A DNA stretch of 64,000 bases from Saccharina japonica (lineage: Eukaryota; Sar; Phaeophyceae; Laminariales; Laminariaceae), in assembly GCA_008828725.1 (NCBI GenBank), contig MEHQ01002348.1, positions 28,043 through 92,042 on the forward strand, read 5' to 3'. The translations under genes and the position numbers were made by a program. The notes beneath the pieces were generated by a model. It ran no database searches. It was not told the DNA's origin and worked only from the letters and a program-made list of their open reading frames with translations. Below, in pieces: positions 31,066 to 40,178 of the stretch; the stretch's first letter is position 1, and every line of letters begins with the position of its first letter.

Positions 31066-32035
31066 AATATATTTATATATATATATATATACATTGTGTA
31101 CCTAGGTCATGCGATTGTTCATCGCGTTGTATAAATAAATGTGTTTATTTATATATTTTTCTCATCAAAATCAGTTTTTTGGTTGACACACGACACGAAG
31201 TGAGACGTGGAAGTGTGGAGGGCGTAATCTTTATTTTTACCCATCCTCCGGAGGATTGAAAAAAAAAAAACAACAACAACAACAAGGTGGGGTATATGCA
31301 GTTTCTCGAGTTGAGATATTAGCCTCAGAAACAAAAAGCAGGTGAACCTCGACCGTACGAGCACGTGTGCTACTTAAGGCAATAGTCCGTTGGGACACGG
31401 GTAAAATGTTAAACCACCTACCTATCCAGCTTAGAACACCCTCCCCCCCCTGGAATGGACCGGATATACGGTTCGACGCGTGTCACCAACACGCGGTTCG
31501 TATTTATTATTTATCGGGATCCAGAAGTGTTTTTTTTTCAGATTTTTAATGAGGAAATGAAATATTTCTTTAAAAATCGTTTTTTTTTCATGGTAAAACA
31601 CGTGAGATCCGAGCTCACGACCACTCCAACCCATGTCCTGCCGTCGACGCCATTTGTTGAGGAATTATTCCTTCGGGCTACTGGTAAAAGGTCAACCAAT
31701 CGCCTACGTACCTACCCAAGCTAAGCCTTATAACGCGTGTCTATCGTAGCTCGCCTCCGGCTGTTGGCCGGGGCATGGAGAGCCCCTCAAGCGAAAGAAG
31801 AAGGGTTTCCTAGGAAGAAAAAGGCGTCACGGTACCTTCAAGTATGTACATACCGACGCACGCTGCGCCCATAAACATCCCTAGAACGAGCAAGAACAAT
31901 GATAGAGCAAGGGGAAAGGCGAACAACAAGGAAAGTAGGTCTACTGCTAACCAACATGACCCGAAATATAATAAACATTTCTATGAAATTTTGATACAAA
32001 AACGATCCTAATACTCGTAGCTCAGGTCAGAGTGG
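31066..32035. other. Low-copy segment, no gene assigned
   Basis: (TA)n at 31067-31091; two diverged copies of a GGTAAAA(T/G)GTxAACCA ... CTACC segment at 31401-31430 and 31684-31715; frames below 90 codons with no domain. Confidence 0.35.
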
Positions 32036-32141
32036 TACGGGAGACCATAGTAAATAGGACCAAATAATGTTCGTAAAAAAAGGTAAATGTATAGGTTTTA
32101 GTGTATACCGTAGGTCCTATTTACTATGGCCCTTGCCCGTA
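32036..32141. mobile_element. MITE-A copy
   Basis: GGGAGACCATAGTAAATAGG to GTCCTATTTACTATGGCCC. Confidence 0.8.
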
Positions 32142-32280
32142 ATAACTAAAGAATCAGTGGTATATATAATTATTAACCCTAATATTAGCCTTTAGGACTG
32201 CACTCCCGTCTTGGGGGACAAATTACTTGGAATTAGAGTCAGATACATTGTTTACGTAGTGCACTATTGATGGGAAAAGG

Positions 32281-32671
32281 TAGGGCCGGGCACTGGCACA
32301 GCACGAAGTGAGATTCGAACCCGTGTCCTCGACGACGTCAAATGTGAGGGTATTACCTGCTGAGCTATTGGGGTAAAATATCGATCAATTACCCAGCTCA
32401 GGGTAATCCTTATAACAAGTATATACTGGCAGTAGTAATATACTGGCAGTAGTAATCTACTGATTGACCAGACCAGTACATTCGCCAGTAGGTCGTATGC
32501 TACGTACGTTCAAGAAACACGCCATATTATAGTACGGAAACCTACCAAATGCATTCGGGAGGAGCGAGACGAGAGACGAGACACAAACAGTATACTGCTG
32601 CAATCCAGTATACTGGTTGATTTTGACGACAGTATAATCGCCACTGACTGAGCCAGCCAGTGCCCAGCCCA
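32281..32671. mobile_element. MITE-F (hAT-like) copy with tRNA-like insertion
   Basis: TAGGGCCGGGCACTGGCACA to CCAGCCAGTGCCCAGCCC. The extra length relative to other copies is the tRNA-like insertion at 32309-32430. Confidence 0.75.
32309..32430 (-). mobile_element. tRNA-like insertion (second SINE type or tRNA pseudogene) inside a hAT-like MITE
   Basis: Read on the minus strand it contains AATAGCTCAGCAGG (box A-like), about 25 bases of arm, and CACGGGTTCGAATCTCACTT (box B). The D and anticodon stems do not close into a standard cloverleaf, so I do not call a tRNA gene. It splits the MITE-F left end between GGCACTGGCACAG and ATATACTGGCAG, so it is a secondary insertion. Confidence 0.55.
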
Positions 32672-32863
32672 AGCAAAAGGGTTGTAGGGGCCCAGGAGAA
32701 GCGACCAGAGAAACTCTACCAGGTACGTATTGTTGGATATCGAACGAAAATCGATCTCGATACGATCCCCGATAAACAAAACCAAACAAAAACATTCGAT
32801 ACATACGATATCGATATTTTCGAATTTTGATACATGAAAGCTTTCGTTCAGTGTTAGCATATA

Positions 32864-32942
32864 CCACTCCGGGCGGGGATATAAGGACCATTTTTACATC
32901 AATATGAAGACCAAGCGGTCCTTATGTTTACGCCTAGAGTGG
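32864..32942. mobile_element. MITE-L copy
   Basis: CCACTCCGGGCGGGGATATA AGGACC to GGTCCTTATGTTTACGCC TAGAGTGG. Confidence 0.7.
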
Positions 32943-33175
32943 TGACAAAACACGGGAATGCCAGAGCAAGAGGATGGGGTTCAAAAACACGTTCGACACG
33001 ATGTATCGAAAGTTCGAAAGCTTCGATGTATAGAAACTTCCAAGAAACTTCCATACGATCTCTAAATACTACAGGTGCTACTAATGACTGTAGAGTATAG
33101 TATACAATGTATCAGGTGCGATTTTATCAACCATCTACTGACTGTGCTAATGGCTGTATTCCGGTGGGTCCACGG

Positions 33176-33514
33176 TCGCCCCGGTGGGCTAACAGGTCAC
33201 CACGAAGCTTGTTAGCGTCGAGGTCGTGAGTTCGAGCCCCCCCGAGTGCATGCTCGTAGGGACTTTTTCTCGCAAAAACGATCTTGACTACATAGCTGAA
33301 AACACGATAGCGTGAGTTAGCAAAATTCGATGAAGATCGACGAGCGTTGGGAAGGCTGAACCCTCTGCGCCATAAAAATCAAGGCAAGAACCGCAGTGGG
33401 GGAGGAGGGAGAAGAGCCTACTTTGTGACCCCGGATCTGAGTTACGACTAGGGAGGGAGAAAAACAGAAGTGCGGAGATAATAAATGGGATGGAAAAAAA
33501 TAAAATAAAAAGTA
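33176..33514 (+). mobile_element. SINE-T, full length, with tRNA-like head
   Basis: The head reads GGTCGCCCCGGTGGGCTAAC (box A region) and, after about 40 bases, GTGAGTTCGAGCCCCCC (box B). The body and 3' end match the other copies (GAGGAGGGAGAAGAGCC, ATGGGATGG) and end in an A-rich tail interrupted by T. Internal pol III promoter boxes are recognisable but mutated. Confidence 0.8.
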
Positions 33515-33520
33515 AACAAA

Positions 33521-33627
33521 TAGTAAATAGGACCTACGGTACGTGCACACAAAAGCCTACATATTGCCCTATTTTTTCCAAACATATTTGGTCTTAGTAT
33601 ATGATGTTTACTATGGTCCCCCGTAAA
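33521..33627. mobile_element. MITE-A copy
   Basis: AGTAAATAGGACCTACGGTA to TGTTTACTATGGTCCCCCG; it starts in the A-tail of a SINE-T. Confidence 0.75.
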
Positions 33628-33629
33628 AG

Positions 33630-34324
33630 TACAGCAGTGTACTTCGTAAAGCAGCACAGCGGTCCCTCTATAATGCCGGCATGATATCCGCCAGACAACA
33701 ATACCGGCACTATAGCAGCAACCGGCACTATTACGCAACAATACCACACTGGTGAATCCCACCTGTGTGCCAAGCGATTTCACAGGCACTATAGCGGGCA
33801 GCCGGCACTACTCAAACGGCACTATACGGGGACCACTACTGCTGTAGGGGCAGTGGTACTATACTATAAACGAGCAGCCGGCATTACTCAACCCGCACTA
33901 TAGAGGGACCACTATGCAGAGGTACTGCACTATAGCGGGCAATCGGCACTACTCAACCGGCACTATAGACAGCAGGTCGCCCCGGTGGTCTAACTGGTAG
34001 CCACGAAGCCTGTAGGGCCGGATGTCGAGGGTTCGATTCTCCCCATGGAGGTTTTTATTCTCAAATGACACCGACTGTCGAGAGCGCATATTATAGCGTG
34101 GGTAAGCAAAATTCGACGAAATTTGACGAGGGAAGAAAGTGCTGAAATCTTCTCGCGATAAAAACCAAGGCAAGAACCGTAGTGGGGGAGGAGGGAGAGG
34201 AGCCTACTTTGTGACCCCGGATCTGAGTTACGACTAGGGAGGAAGAAAGACGGAAGTGCGAAGATAATGAATGGGATGGACAAAACAAAAGTAAAAAAAA
34301 ATAGGGGGACCACTACTGCTGTAG
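33630..34324. mobile_element. TIR element with GGTCCCTCTATA..GCCGG ends, host of a SINE-T
   Basis: Left end CACAGCGGTCCCTCTATAATG CCGGCA; right end complement CAGCAGTAGTGGTCCCCC. Internal 35-base subrepeats CACTATAGCGGGCA(A/G)CCGGCAC TACTCAACCGG occur three times. A SINE-T (33974-34302) sits just before the right end. A related copy is 52583-52790. Confidence 0.6.
33974..34302 (+). mobile_element. SINE-T, full length; best tRNA-like head in the window
   Basis: The head GGTCGCCCCGGTGGTCTAAC TGGTAGCC contains box A, and GAGGGTTCGATTCTCCCC contains box B with the expected spacing. It inserts into a TIR element (33630-34324) whose right end AATAGGGGGACCACTACTGC follows the A-tail. Because of its intact promoter boxes this copy is the natural reference for the family. 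Confidence 0.85.
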
Positions 34325-34349
34325 TGGGAGCGCGCAGCCGTACGCCTAT

Positions 34350-34469
34350 TTACGGAGGACCATAGTAAATAGGACCAAATATTGTTAGTAAAAATAGGGA
34401 AATATAGAGGTTTTTATGTGTACCGTAGGTCCTATTTACTAGTGTTTACTATGCCCCCCCCCGCAATAG
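34350..34469. mobile_element. MITE-A copy
   Basis: TACGGAGGACCATAGTAAAT to GTGTTTACTATGCCCCCC. Confidence 0.8.
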
Positions 34470-34569
34470 TCGTGTCGTGTTGCTTGCGTGTCGGAGATCT
34501 CCTCTTGATGTATAAAACAAACTACAATAGTACTTCAAATTTGAGTGGTATTTTTTTTTTCTTGAGGAG

Positions 34570-34645
34570 GCGGGGGGCGTACTCATTTGTTGCTTGCCTT
34601 AGTCATTTGACCATTGACCACGCATCCCTTTCGAGACGGAGCTTT
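34570..34645 (-). mobile_element. LINE-A tail, antisense, followed by a G19 run
   Basis: GGGGGGCGTACTCATTTGTT, GACCATTGACCACGCATCCC and TTCGAGACGGAGC. A further G-run lies at 34652-34669. Confidence 0.75.
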
Positions 34646-34770
34646 TGAGAAGGGGGGGGGGGGGGGGGGTAACCCCTTTGCCTCACACAGCGGCTGGCCC
34701 GGCCTGTTTCGTGTGACAGATTTTAGATGATGCTGTGTAATAATCGTCAGGTTTATATACGTCTCTCCCT

Positions 34771-34857
34771 CAACCCCTTAAGAACTGGTCCCACATATTT
34801 GAGGGCAAACTACTTGGAATTAGTGTCGGATTTTTTTCCCAGTTCTGAATGGGTTAA
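34771..34857 (-). mobile_element. MITE-C copy
   Basis: CCCCTTAAGAACTGGTCCCA to CCCAGTTCTGAATGGG, then TTAA (34854-34857). Confidence 0.7.
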
Positions 34858-34919
34858 GGTCCAAAATGGGCTACTAATAGTGGCTAGTTTCGTTACCAAA
34901 CCGACTCCTCCCGGGACAC

Positions 34920-35195
34920 GCATGGTACGGTAGAGGTGCGCAATTTCTGCCTTTTGAGGGTGGCCACTTAAAAAGCTCCATACTAATAGTAAGTAAAAAA
35001 AATGTTTTTGGAGGAAAATAAAAGTGCTGTATACGTACGCGAAGAACAATCCTGAGGCCTACCTGTAAGTGTAAAATGAAAAATGCTGCTTGACACGAGG
35101 ATTAAATAAAGACCGATGAGTTGGGTTACAAGGAGCCCGATCATTAATAAGAAAGCGTTTTAGCCCAAAAGTGCTACATCAACCCTACCTAGCAC
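34920..35195 (+). mobile_element. MITE-B copy
   Basis: CATGGTACGGTAGAGGTGCG, TTGGAGGAAAATAAAAGTGC, GAGTTGGGTTACAAGGAGCC, ending CCCTACCTAGCACGCG. Confidence 0.75.
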
Positions 35196-35449
35196 GCGAC
35201 CCGGCGTAGCATCGACCTTCCTCCCCCAGGCCTTGTGCTGCTTGTCGTCGTCGTCGTTGCTGTTGCTGCTGGTATCACCCTTGCTCCGGAGCTTCGCAGG
35301 ATGTTGTTGCACGCGCTCGTCTATCCTCGCCAATCTTGGACAAGTATGAATAGTACATCGAGTATCACCTACACAAGGGAAGAGTGGATCAATGTCAAGT
35401 GATCGGTGCTGCGCTACAATGTTTTCGACTAAGTGGACCCCTTTAAGTC

Positions 35450-35672
35450 GGTACACGCATAACGTACGAGCACAATGCGACGCGAGTCGACAAGGCCAGA
35501 AAGGGCTGAAATGTTCTCGAGATAGAAATGCAAGGCACGTACCGTAGCAGGGAAGGTGGGCGACAAAAGCCTGCTAACGAATATAAGTGACACCCGAATC
35601 TGAGTTACGACTATCAATGGGAGGGAGCGAGAAAAGAGGAGCTCACATATGAGAAACGGGATGGAAAAAGAA
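35450..35672 (+). mobile_element. SINE-T, 5'-truncated and diverged
   Basis: Body landmarks are GCGACGCGAGTCGACAAGG, TGCAAGGCACGTACCGTAGC and CGAATCTGAGTTACGACTA; it ends near ACGGGATGGAAAAAGAAGGG. The usual ATAATGAATGGGATGG is altered to ATATGAGAAACGGGATGG. Confidence 0.7.
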
Positions 35673-35779
35673 GGGGGGGGGGAAGGGGGGGGATGGTCTA
35701 CCATACTGCACACCAGGCGGGGTTGTTGTTACCCGTCCGCCTGAGGGTCAAAAAGAAAAGAAAAAACCCCCCCCCCCCC

Positions 35780-36006
35780 GACTATTCGACGCTGCCATGC
35801 ATACGCAAGAAAATCCGCCTCACAAGCCGTCCTTAGCAGGATGTGCAGTAGCTCATCCTTCATGTGACTAGCACAGCACCTCACGTTTCGCTTCGCGCTT
35901 GACACCGGTGAAAAACCGGACGTGATCCGTCCCGGCATTGTAGGGATGCGAGGGTCTATGGTCGTACGACTACCACCGCCGTGCATGACATGAGTACACC
36001 CCCCCT
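35780..36006 (+). mobile_element. SINE-C
   Basis: GCATACGCAAGAAAATCCGC, TCACAAGCCGTCCTTAGCAG, CTCACGTTTCGCTTCGCGC, GCATTGTAGGGATGCGAGG, CCGTGCATGACATGAGTAC and C7. Confidence 0.75.
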
Positions 36007-36011
36007 GTATT

Positions 36012-36640
36012 ATATATAGGTTGGGTTGGCGTCAGTTGGCAACGACACTGTAAATCATGTCGCTCACTACATGAGCTAGATCACCAGGGTACCGTTTTTT
36101 GTTTTGGCAGTCGATCACAGCTGGCGGTCGGGTTACATACTTTGTGCGGGGTGGAAAACCTTTACTCCGCACAAAGGGAATTATGGAATTATCGTATTAC
36201 GTACCAGGTAGTGTTTATGGTAGAGCTCCCACGAGGCAGTTACCTGGTACGTAGTACTCCCATTGCTGTCTCTGGAAGTGGCCACACCAAAGATTAAACA
36301 AATTAATTGGGGGCTGTCGTCCATGTGCAAGGCCGCCTACCAAGCGGTTCTTAGTAGGATGCAGCTCACCCTAAGCTCGAACACCTCACGGTGCTTCGAA
36401 CTTGGTGCTAGCAATGCCTGCCTGGTCGGTGAAAATCCGGCATGCTCCGTCCCAGCATTGTAGGGATGCGAGGGTCTATGGTCATACGACTACGGCCGTG
36501 CACGGCATGAGTACACTCCTCCCCCTCCCACACTGCCTGGTCGGTGAAAACCCGACATGCTCCGTCCCGGCCTCGTAGGGATGCGAGGGTCTATGGCCAT
36601 ACGACTACGGCCGTGCATGAATATCGAGTACCCCCCTACA
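36012..36640 (+). mobile_element. SINE-C long form plus a second SINE-C 3' end
   Basis: 36012-36263 is the same 5' segment as 28511-28750 in opposite orientation (TATAGGTTGGGTTGGCGTC, TTTGTGCGGGGTGGAAAACC). 36264-36530 is the standard SINE-C to its C-rich tail. 36533-36638 repeats the 3' 100 bases (CTGCCTGGTCGGTGAAAACC ... GAGTACCCCCC). Confidence 0.65.
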
Positions 36641-36644
36641 CACA

Positions 36645-36724
36645 TAATCCGTCTCGAGCGGTAAGCGTGGTCAATGGTCAAATGAGTACCGTACGACGAG
36701 CAACAAATCAGTACGCCCCCCCTC
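36645..36724 (+). mobile_element. LINE-A tail running into the second assembly gap
   Basis: AATCCGTCTCGAGCGGTAAG, CGTGGTCAATGGTCAAATG, then CAACAAATCAGTACG and C-run, where the sequence becomes N. Confidence 0.7.
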
Positions 36725-37079
36725 NNNNNNNNNNNNNNNNNNNNNNNNNNNNNNNNNNNNNNNNNNNNNNNNNNNNNNNNNNNNNNNNNNNNNNNNNNNN
36801 NNNNNNNNNNNNNNNNNNNNNNNNNNNNNNNNNNNNNNNNNNNNNNNNNNNNNNNNNNNNNNNNNNNNNNNNNNNNNNNNNNNNNNNNNNNNNNNNNNNN
36901 NNNNNNNNNNNNNNNNNNNNNNNNNNNNNNNNNNNNNNNNNNNNNNNNNNNNNNNNNNNNNNNNNNNNNNNNNNNNNNNNNNNNNNNNNNNNNNNNNNNN
37001 NNNNNNNNNNNNNNNNNNNNNNNNNNNNNNNNNNNNNNNNNNNNNNNNNNNNNNNNNNNNNNNNNNNNNNNNNNNNNNN
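36725..37079. other. Assembly gap (355 N) between poly(C) tracts
   Basis: Left edge CCCCCCCTC of a LINE-A tail, right edge C12. Confidence 1.
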
Positions 37080-37175
37080 CCCCCCCCCCCCCAATGGCCC
37101 AAAGCATAAAATGAAACATCCTGCGACACAACAAGAATAGTGAGAATGGTGAGATTCCGACGATTTCAGGGTTAA

Positions 37176-37266
37176 CCCTTATAGGACTGGAGTCCCGTTT
37201 TGGGGACAAATTACTTAGAATTAAAGTGGATTGTCCCCAAAACGGGACTGCAGTCCTAAAAGGGGT
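37176..37266. mobile_element. MITE-D palindrome (TTAA-flanked relative of MITE-C)
   Basis: After TTAA 37172-37175: CCCTTATAGGACTGGAGTCC CGTTTTGGGGACA ... GTGGATTGTCCCCAAAACGG GACTGCAGTCCTAAAAGGGG. The arms are nearly perfect complements. Fragments of the same family are at 11900-11955 and 32176-32245. Confidence 0.7.
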
Positions 37267-37426
37267 ACGGAGCCTTTAGTAGGTCATTCAGAAACGTTTC
37301 AACCAAAAAAAGGTACCACTCTGTCCCGAAATATAAGCAATTTTTTATTGAATAGTAATGTTAAAAAGTTTCTTATATTTCGGGACAGAGTGGTATTCCT
37401 TTATCGTACGTAGCACGCGTCATCAA
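37266..37426 (+). mobile_element. MITE-B 3' end carrying a mariner-like MITE
   Basis: TTCAGAAACGTTTCAACC AAAAAAAGG, then the CCACTCTG element (37316-37393) inserted at TA, then TTCCTTTATCGTACGTAGC ACGCGTC. A related unfilled end is at 37775-37815 (CAGCCAAAATAAGGTATACC). Confidence 0.75.
37316..37393. mobile_element. MITE-L copy inserted in MITE-B at TA
   Basis: CCACTCTGTCCCGAAATATA to TATATTTCGGGACAGAGTGG. Near-perfect arms; TA on both sides; the empty MITE-B site reads AAGGTATACC. Confidence 0.85.
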
Positions 37427-37445
37427 CCATATACCAGGTACCTGG

Positions 37446-37773
37446 TATATATTTTTCATTTTTTTCCATCCCATTTGCTATCTTCGCCCTTCCTGTCCCT
37501 CTCCTTCCTAGTCACAACTCAGATCCGGGGTCACAAGGTGGGCTCTTCTCCCTCCTCCCCCGCTACGGTTTCTTGCCTTGCATTTTTATCGCGAGATGAT
37601 TTCAGCACTTTCTTCCCTCGTCAACTCTCATCGAAAATTGCGCTTACCCACGCTATAACTTGCGCTCTCGACAGTTGATGTCATTTGAGAATACAAATCT
37701 CCATAGGAGACTCGAACCCTCGACTTCCAACCTGACTGTGTTCGTGGTTACCTGTTAGACTACCGGGGCGACC
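37446..37773 (-). mobile_element. SINE-T, near full length
   Basis: Minus-strand copy: the T-rich start at 37446-37465 is the tail, followed by CCATCCCATTTGCTATCTTC. The head is at about 37773-37690 with GACTACCGGGGCGACCGGC and GACTCGAACCCTCGAC (box B complement). It abuts a MITE-B fragment starting CTTCAGCCAAAATAAGG. Confidence 0.8.
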
Positions 37774-37907
37774 GGCTTCAGCCAAAATAAGGTATACCTT
37801 TATCAGTCCACGCGTCATCAGACATGAACACCCCTAATTAGGGAAAATCAGGCCAATGCCAACAGCTGGCGCTGCACCTACAATTGTGTACCAGGTACGC
37901 ACTAAGG

Positions 37908-38168
37908 ACACATGCTACGACAGAGGCGCACCATGTTTTTTCTGAGCTTCTCACTTCAAGGAGCGTCATACCTCACCGAAAAAAAAATGATTTTTGGAGG
38001 AAAATAAAAGTGCTGCCGGATGAGAAATCTCCATGACCGAAGTATACTCTTGAAACATTTTTCGTCACAAAAAAAATGAAAAAACGACGAATTTGGGTTA
38101 AGGAGCCCGATCGTTCAGAAAACGATTCAGCCAAAAAAAGGTATACCTACCTCTACCGTAGCACGCGT
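37908..38168 (+). mobile_element. MITE-B copy, complete
   Basis: ACATGCTACGACAGAGGCGC, GGAGCGTCATACCTCACCG, ACGACGAATTTGGGTTAAGG, CTCTACCGTAGCACGCGTC. Unoccupied TTAA. Confidence 0.85.
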
Positions 38169-38275
38169 CTAAGGNTGTGCTCTTCTTGCCCCTTAGGTTG
38201 GAGTAAATCATCCCGGAACCTCATGCGGGTGTTATCTTATCACCCGTGTGACAGGGTGTTCAAACCAACTGCTGG

Positions 38276-38397
38276 TATTAATATTACGGCGGACCATATT
38301 AATAGTAAATAGGAGCAAAGGTTAATCGTAAAAAGAGGTAAATATATACGTGTGTACCGTAGGTTCTACCTGGTATTTACTATGGTCACCCCTAATA
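38276..38397. mobile_element. MITE-A copy carrying the TACCTGGTA micro-insertion
   Basis: TACGGCGGACCATATTAATA to TTTACTATGGTCACCCC. In place of CCTATTTACT it has CTACCTGGTATTTACT (38367-38382), an exact TA to TACCTGGTA change. Confidence 0.8.
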
Positions 38398-38559
38398 GCG
38401 TTCAAAACCAAATGAGAGCCAAACGAAGGAGTCAACGCACATAACACCGGCAACTGAGGTTCAGTTACAGTTTTGCTATCGATCGATCGCTTTAGAAATG
38501 CTAGCGAAAGGGAGAGAGCTGAAAAAATGCTCTTCAACACCGCAAAAGGGACTCGAGAG

Positions 38560-39190
38560 GCAACACGTAGCCGACATAAAAAACGTCTTTACCCCAGGCC
38601 CTCGAGGAGAAATCGAGCTGCTAATGATAGCCTCTAATCCCCAAGGCACTCACTCGAGCTTCCAATAGCTCCAAGGCACTCCAGAAGCAGCTGAGCTGCC
38701 AGCAGCCTCTACACCCCAAGGCACTCGAGCAATCAACAGCCTCTACACCGCAATACACTCGAGAGGCAATCAAGGTGCCAACAATACTATAGCCTATAGA
38801 AAAAGAGCTACACCCCTAGGCACTCGAGCTTCCCATATGCCTGGTAGCCTCTGCCAGGGATATTACTATACCTCAAGGCGTCCGAGCTGCCAACAGCCTC
38901 TAAACCCGAAGGCACTCGAGCTTTCCAAAATCCTCTATGCTCCCTACGGCACTCGAGAGGCAACCACGCTACGAAGCTGCCAATAAGTAGAGCCTCCTAT
39001 GCCCCAAGGCACACGAAAGGCAATCGACCTTGCAGCTCATTCGAGCTTCCAATCACCTTCCGCTCGTACTCCACGGCAATCGAGAAGTACTCGGGCTGCC
39101 AAAGCACACGGAGGCAATCGACCTGCAAAGGGACAGCCTCTACCTGGTCAAAACTAACCCACGAGGCACCACCGGCAAGCGTGCGTGGGT
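38560..39190. repeat. Degenerate tandem repeat with CTCGAG, 3' of the AATF gene
   Basis: About 630 bases built from irregular copies of a roughly 34-60-base phrase: CAGCCTCTACACCCCAAGG, then CACTCGAG, then CTGCCAA or CTTCCAA. XhoI-like CTCGAG and its near-variants recur more than ten times. The array starts just after the AATF stop codon, so it is either the 3' UTR or the flank. Copies are diverged, with no perfect unit, so it is old. No protein reading was recognised in it. Confidence 0.6.
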
Positions 39191-39199
39191 GGGTGCACA

Positions 39200-40067
39200 C
39201 TAGCGAACGCTCCCAGCGCCGCCAAACAAGGAGGCGAAGAGTTCGGAGGGTTCCATCGGGGGTGGCCCGTACTCCTGTCGCGGGAGAACAAAAAAACAAA
39301 AAGAAGAAGGAGGAGATCGCGGGAGAATTAAAAAAAAGTAGAAGAAAATAGCGGGAGAAATAGAAACAGCAAAAAGAGAAAAGAACATGTGAGTGTGAAT
39401 GTAAAAATAATGGAAGTAAAAAACGACGTCATGGACAACAAACTATAAAAAGTACTCCTGTCGCGGGAGAAAAAAAAGAAGGAGATCGCGGGAGAATTAA
39501 AAAAAGGAGAAGATAGCGGGAGAATCAAAAACAAAAAGAGAAATAAAATGTGAGGATGAAATGTAAAAATAATAGAAATAAAAAAGACGGCATTGACAAC
39601 AATTTCTAAAAAGTACTCCTGTCGCGACATTACAAAAAAAAAGGAGGTGATCGCGGGAGAATAAAAAAAAGAAGATAGCGGGAGAACTAAAAAAACAAAA
39701 AGAGAAAAAACATGTGAGTGTGAATGTAAAAATAATAGAAACAAAAAAGACGGCATTGACAACAATTTCTAAAAAGTACTCCTGTCGGGGGGGGGGTGCA
39801 AACAAAACTGCCGTTCCCATCACAATTATCGATACCGATATCCACAATTACCGATGCCGATACCGCTACCGCTATACCCTCACCGTTACCGGTAACCCTC
39901 ACCTGCGGAAACATGAAGTTCTGCATCTTGGGGTGCGTGACGTACTTGATCTTCCTCCCCTTCGACGCCCTCCTGTCCACCGCCTTCTTGCGCGATTTTC
40001 GCCGCACGGGCACCCCGCTAGACGCGCCGTAACCGTTCCCGCTTCCGCCGCTAGAATCCATAAATTC
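39200..40067 (-). CDS. AATF: AATF/BFR2-family protein, last two exons (TRAUB domain), partial at 5' end
   Basis: Two minus-strand exons: 40067-39903 (55 codons) and 39274-39200 (24 codons plus TAG). The upstream exon reads VDRRASKGRKIKY followed by HPKMQNFMFP; the last exon reads PMEPSELFASLFGG. This is the order of the TRAUB domain of AATF/Bfr2 (VDxKASKGRKxRY, then FMAP, then ELxxSLFG at the C-terminus). The upstream exon starts in phase 0 with GAA TTT ATG, fitting the LLKEF segment that precedes this region in homologues. The donor is CCGCAG|GTGAGG and the acceptor CGACAG|GAGTAC; both exons are phase 0, so the join keeps frame to the stop. Known role of the family: nucleolar factor for 18S pre-rRNA processing (AATF-NGDN-NOL10 complex in human; Bfr2 with Enp2/Lcp5 in the yeast SSU processome). 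Exons for the acidic N-terminal part were not found between 40.1 and 46 kb; they may lie further upstream. Alternative 3' splice sites at 40050 or 40017 cannot be excluded. Confidence 0.8.
39275..39902 (-). repeat. AATF intron made of tandem repeats that duplicate the 3' splice site
   Basis: This 628-base intron holds three units of about 161-183 bases plus a partial fourth. Each begins, on the plus strand, with AGTACTCCTGTCG, followed by (A)-rich blocks with CGCGGGAGAA motifs and a conserved GACGGCATTGACAACAATTTCT end. On the minus strand each unit contributes a pyrimidine tract followed by CGACAG|GAGTACT, the same sequence as the true acceptor. The acceptor dinucleotides fall at 39276-39275 (used), 39459-39458, 39620-39619 and 39783-39782. 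The repeat therefore seems to have arisen by duplication of the intron end together with the first six exon bases. Confidence 0.75.
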
Positions 40068-40073
40068 CTAGTA

Positions 40074-40178
40074 TTACGGAGGGTCACAGTAAACAGGACC
40101 AAATTATGTGAGTAAAAATAGGTAAATATATAGGTTTTTGTGTGTACCGTAGGTCCTATTTACTATGGCCCCCCCGTA
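40074..40178. mobile_element. MITE-A copy directly upstream of an AATF exon
   Basis: TACGGAGGGTCACAGTAAAC to ATTTACTATGGCCCCCCCG. On the minus strand its end is only a few bases from the predicted acceptor ACTAG|GAATTT (exon start 40067). Confidence 0.8.

Noticed and set aside
32309..32430. Functional tRNA gene
   Set aside because: Box A and box B are good but D and anticodon stems do not pair, and it sits inside a transposon.
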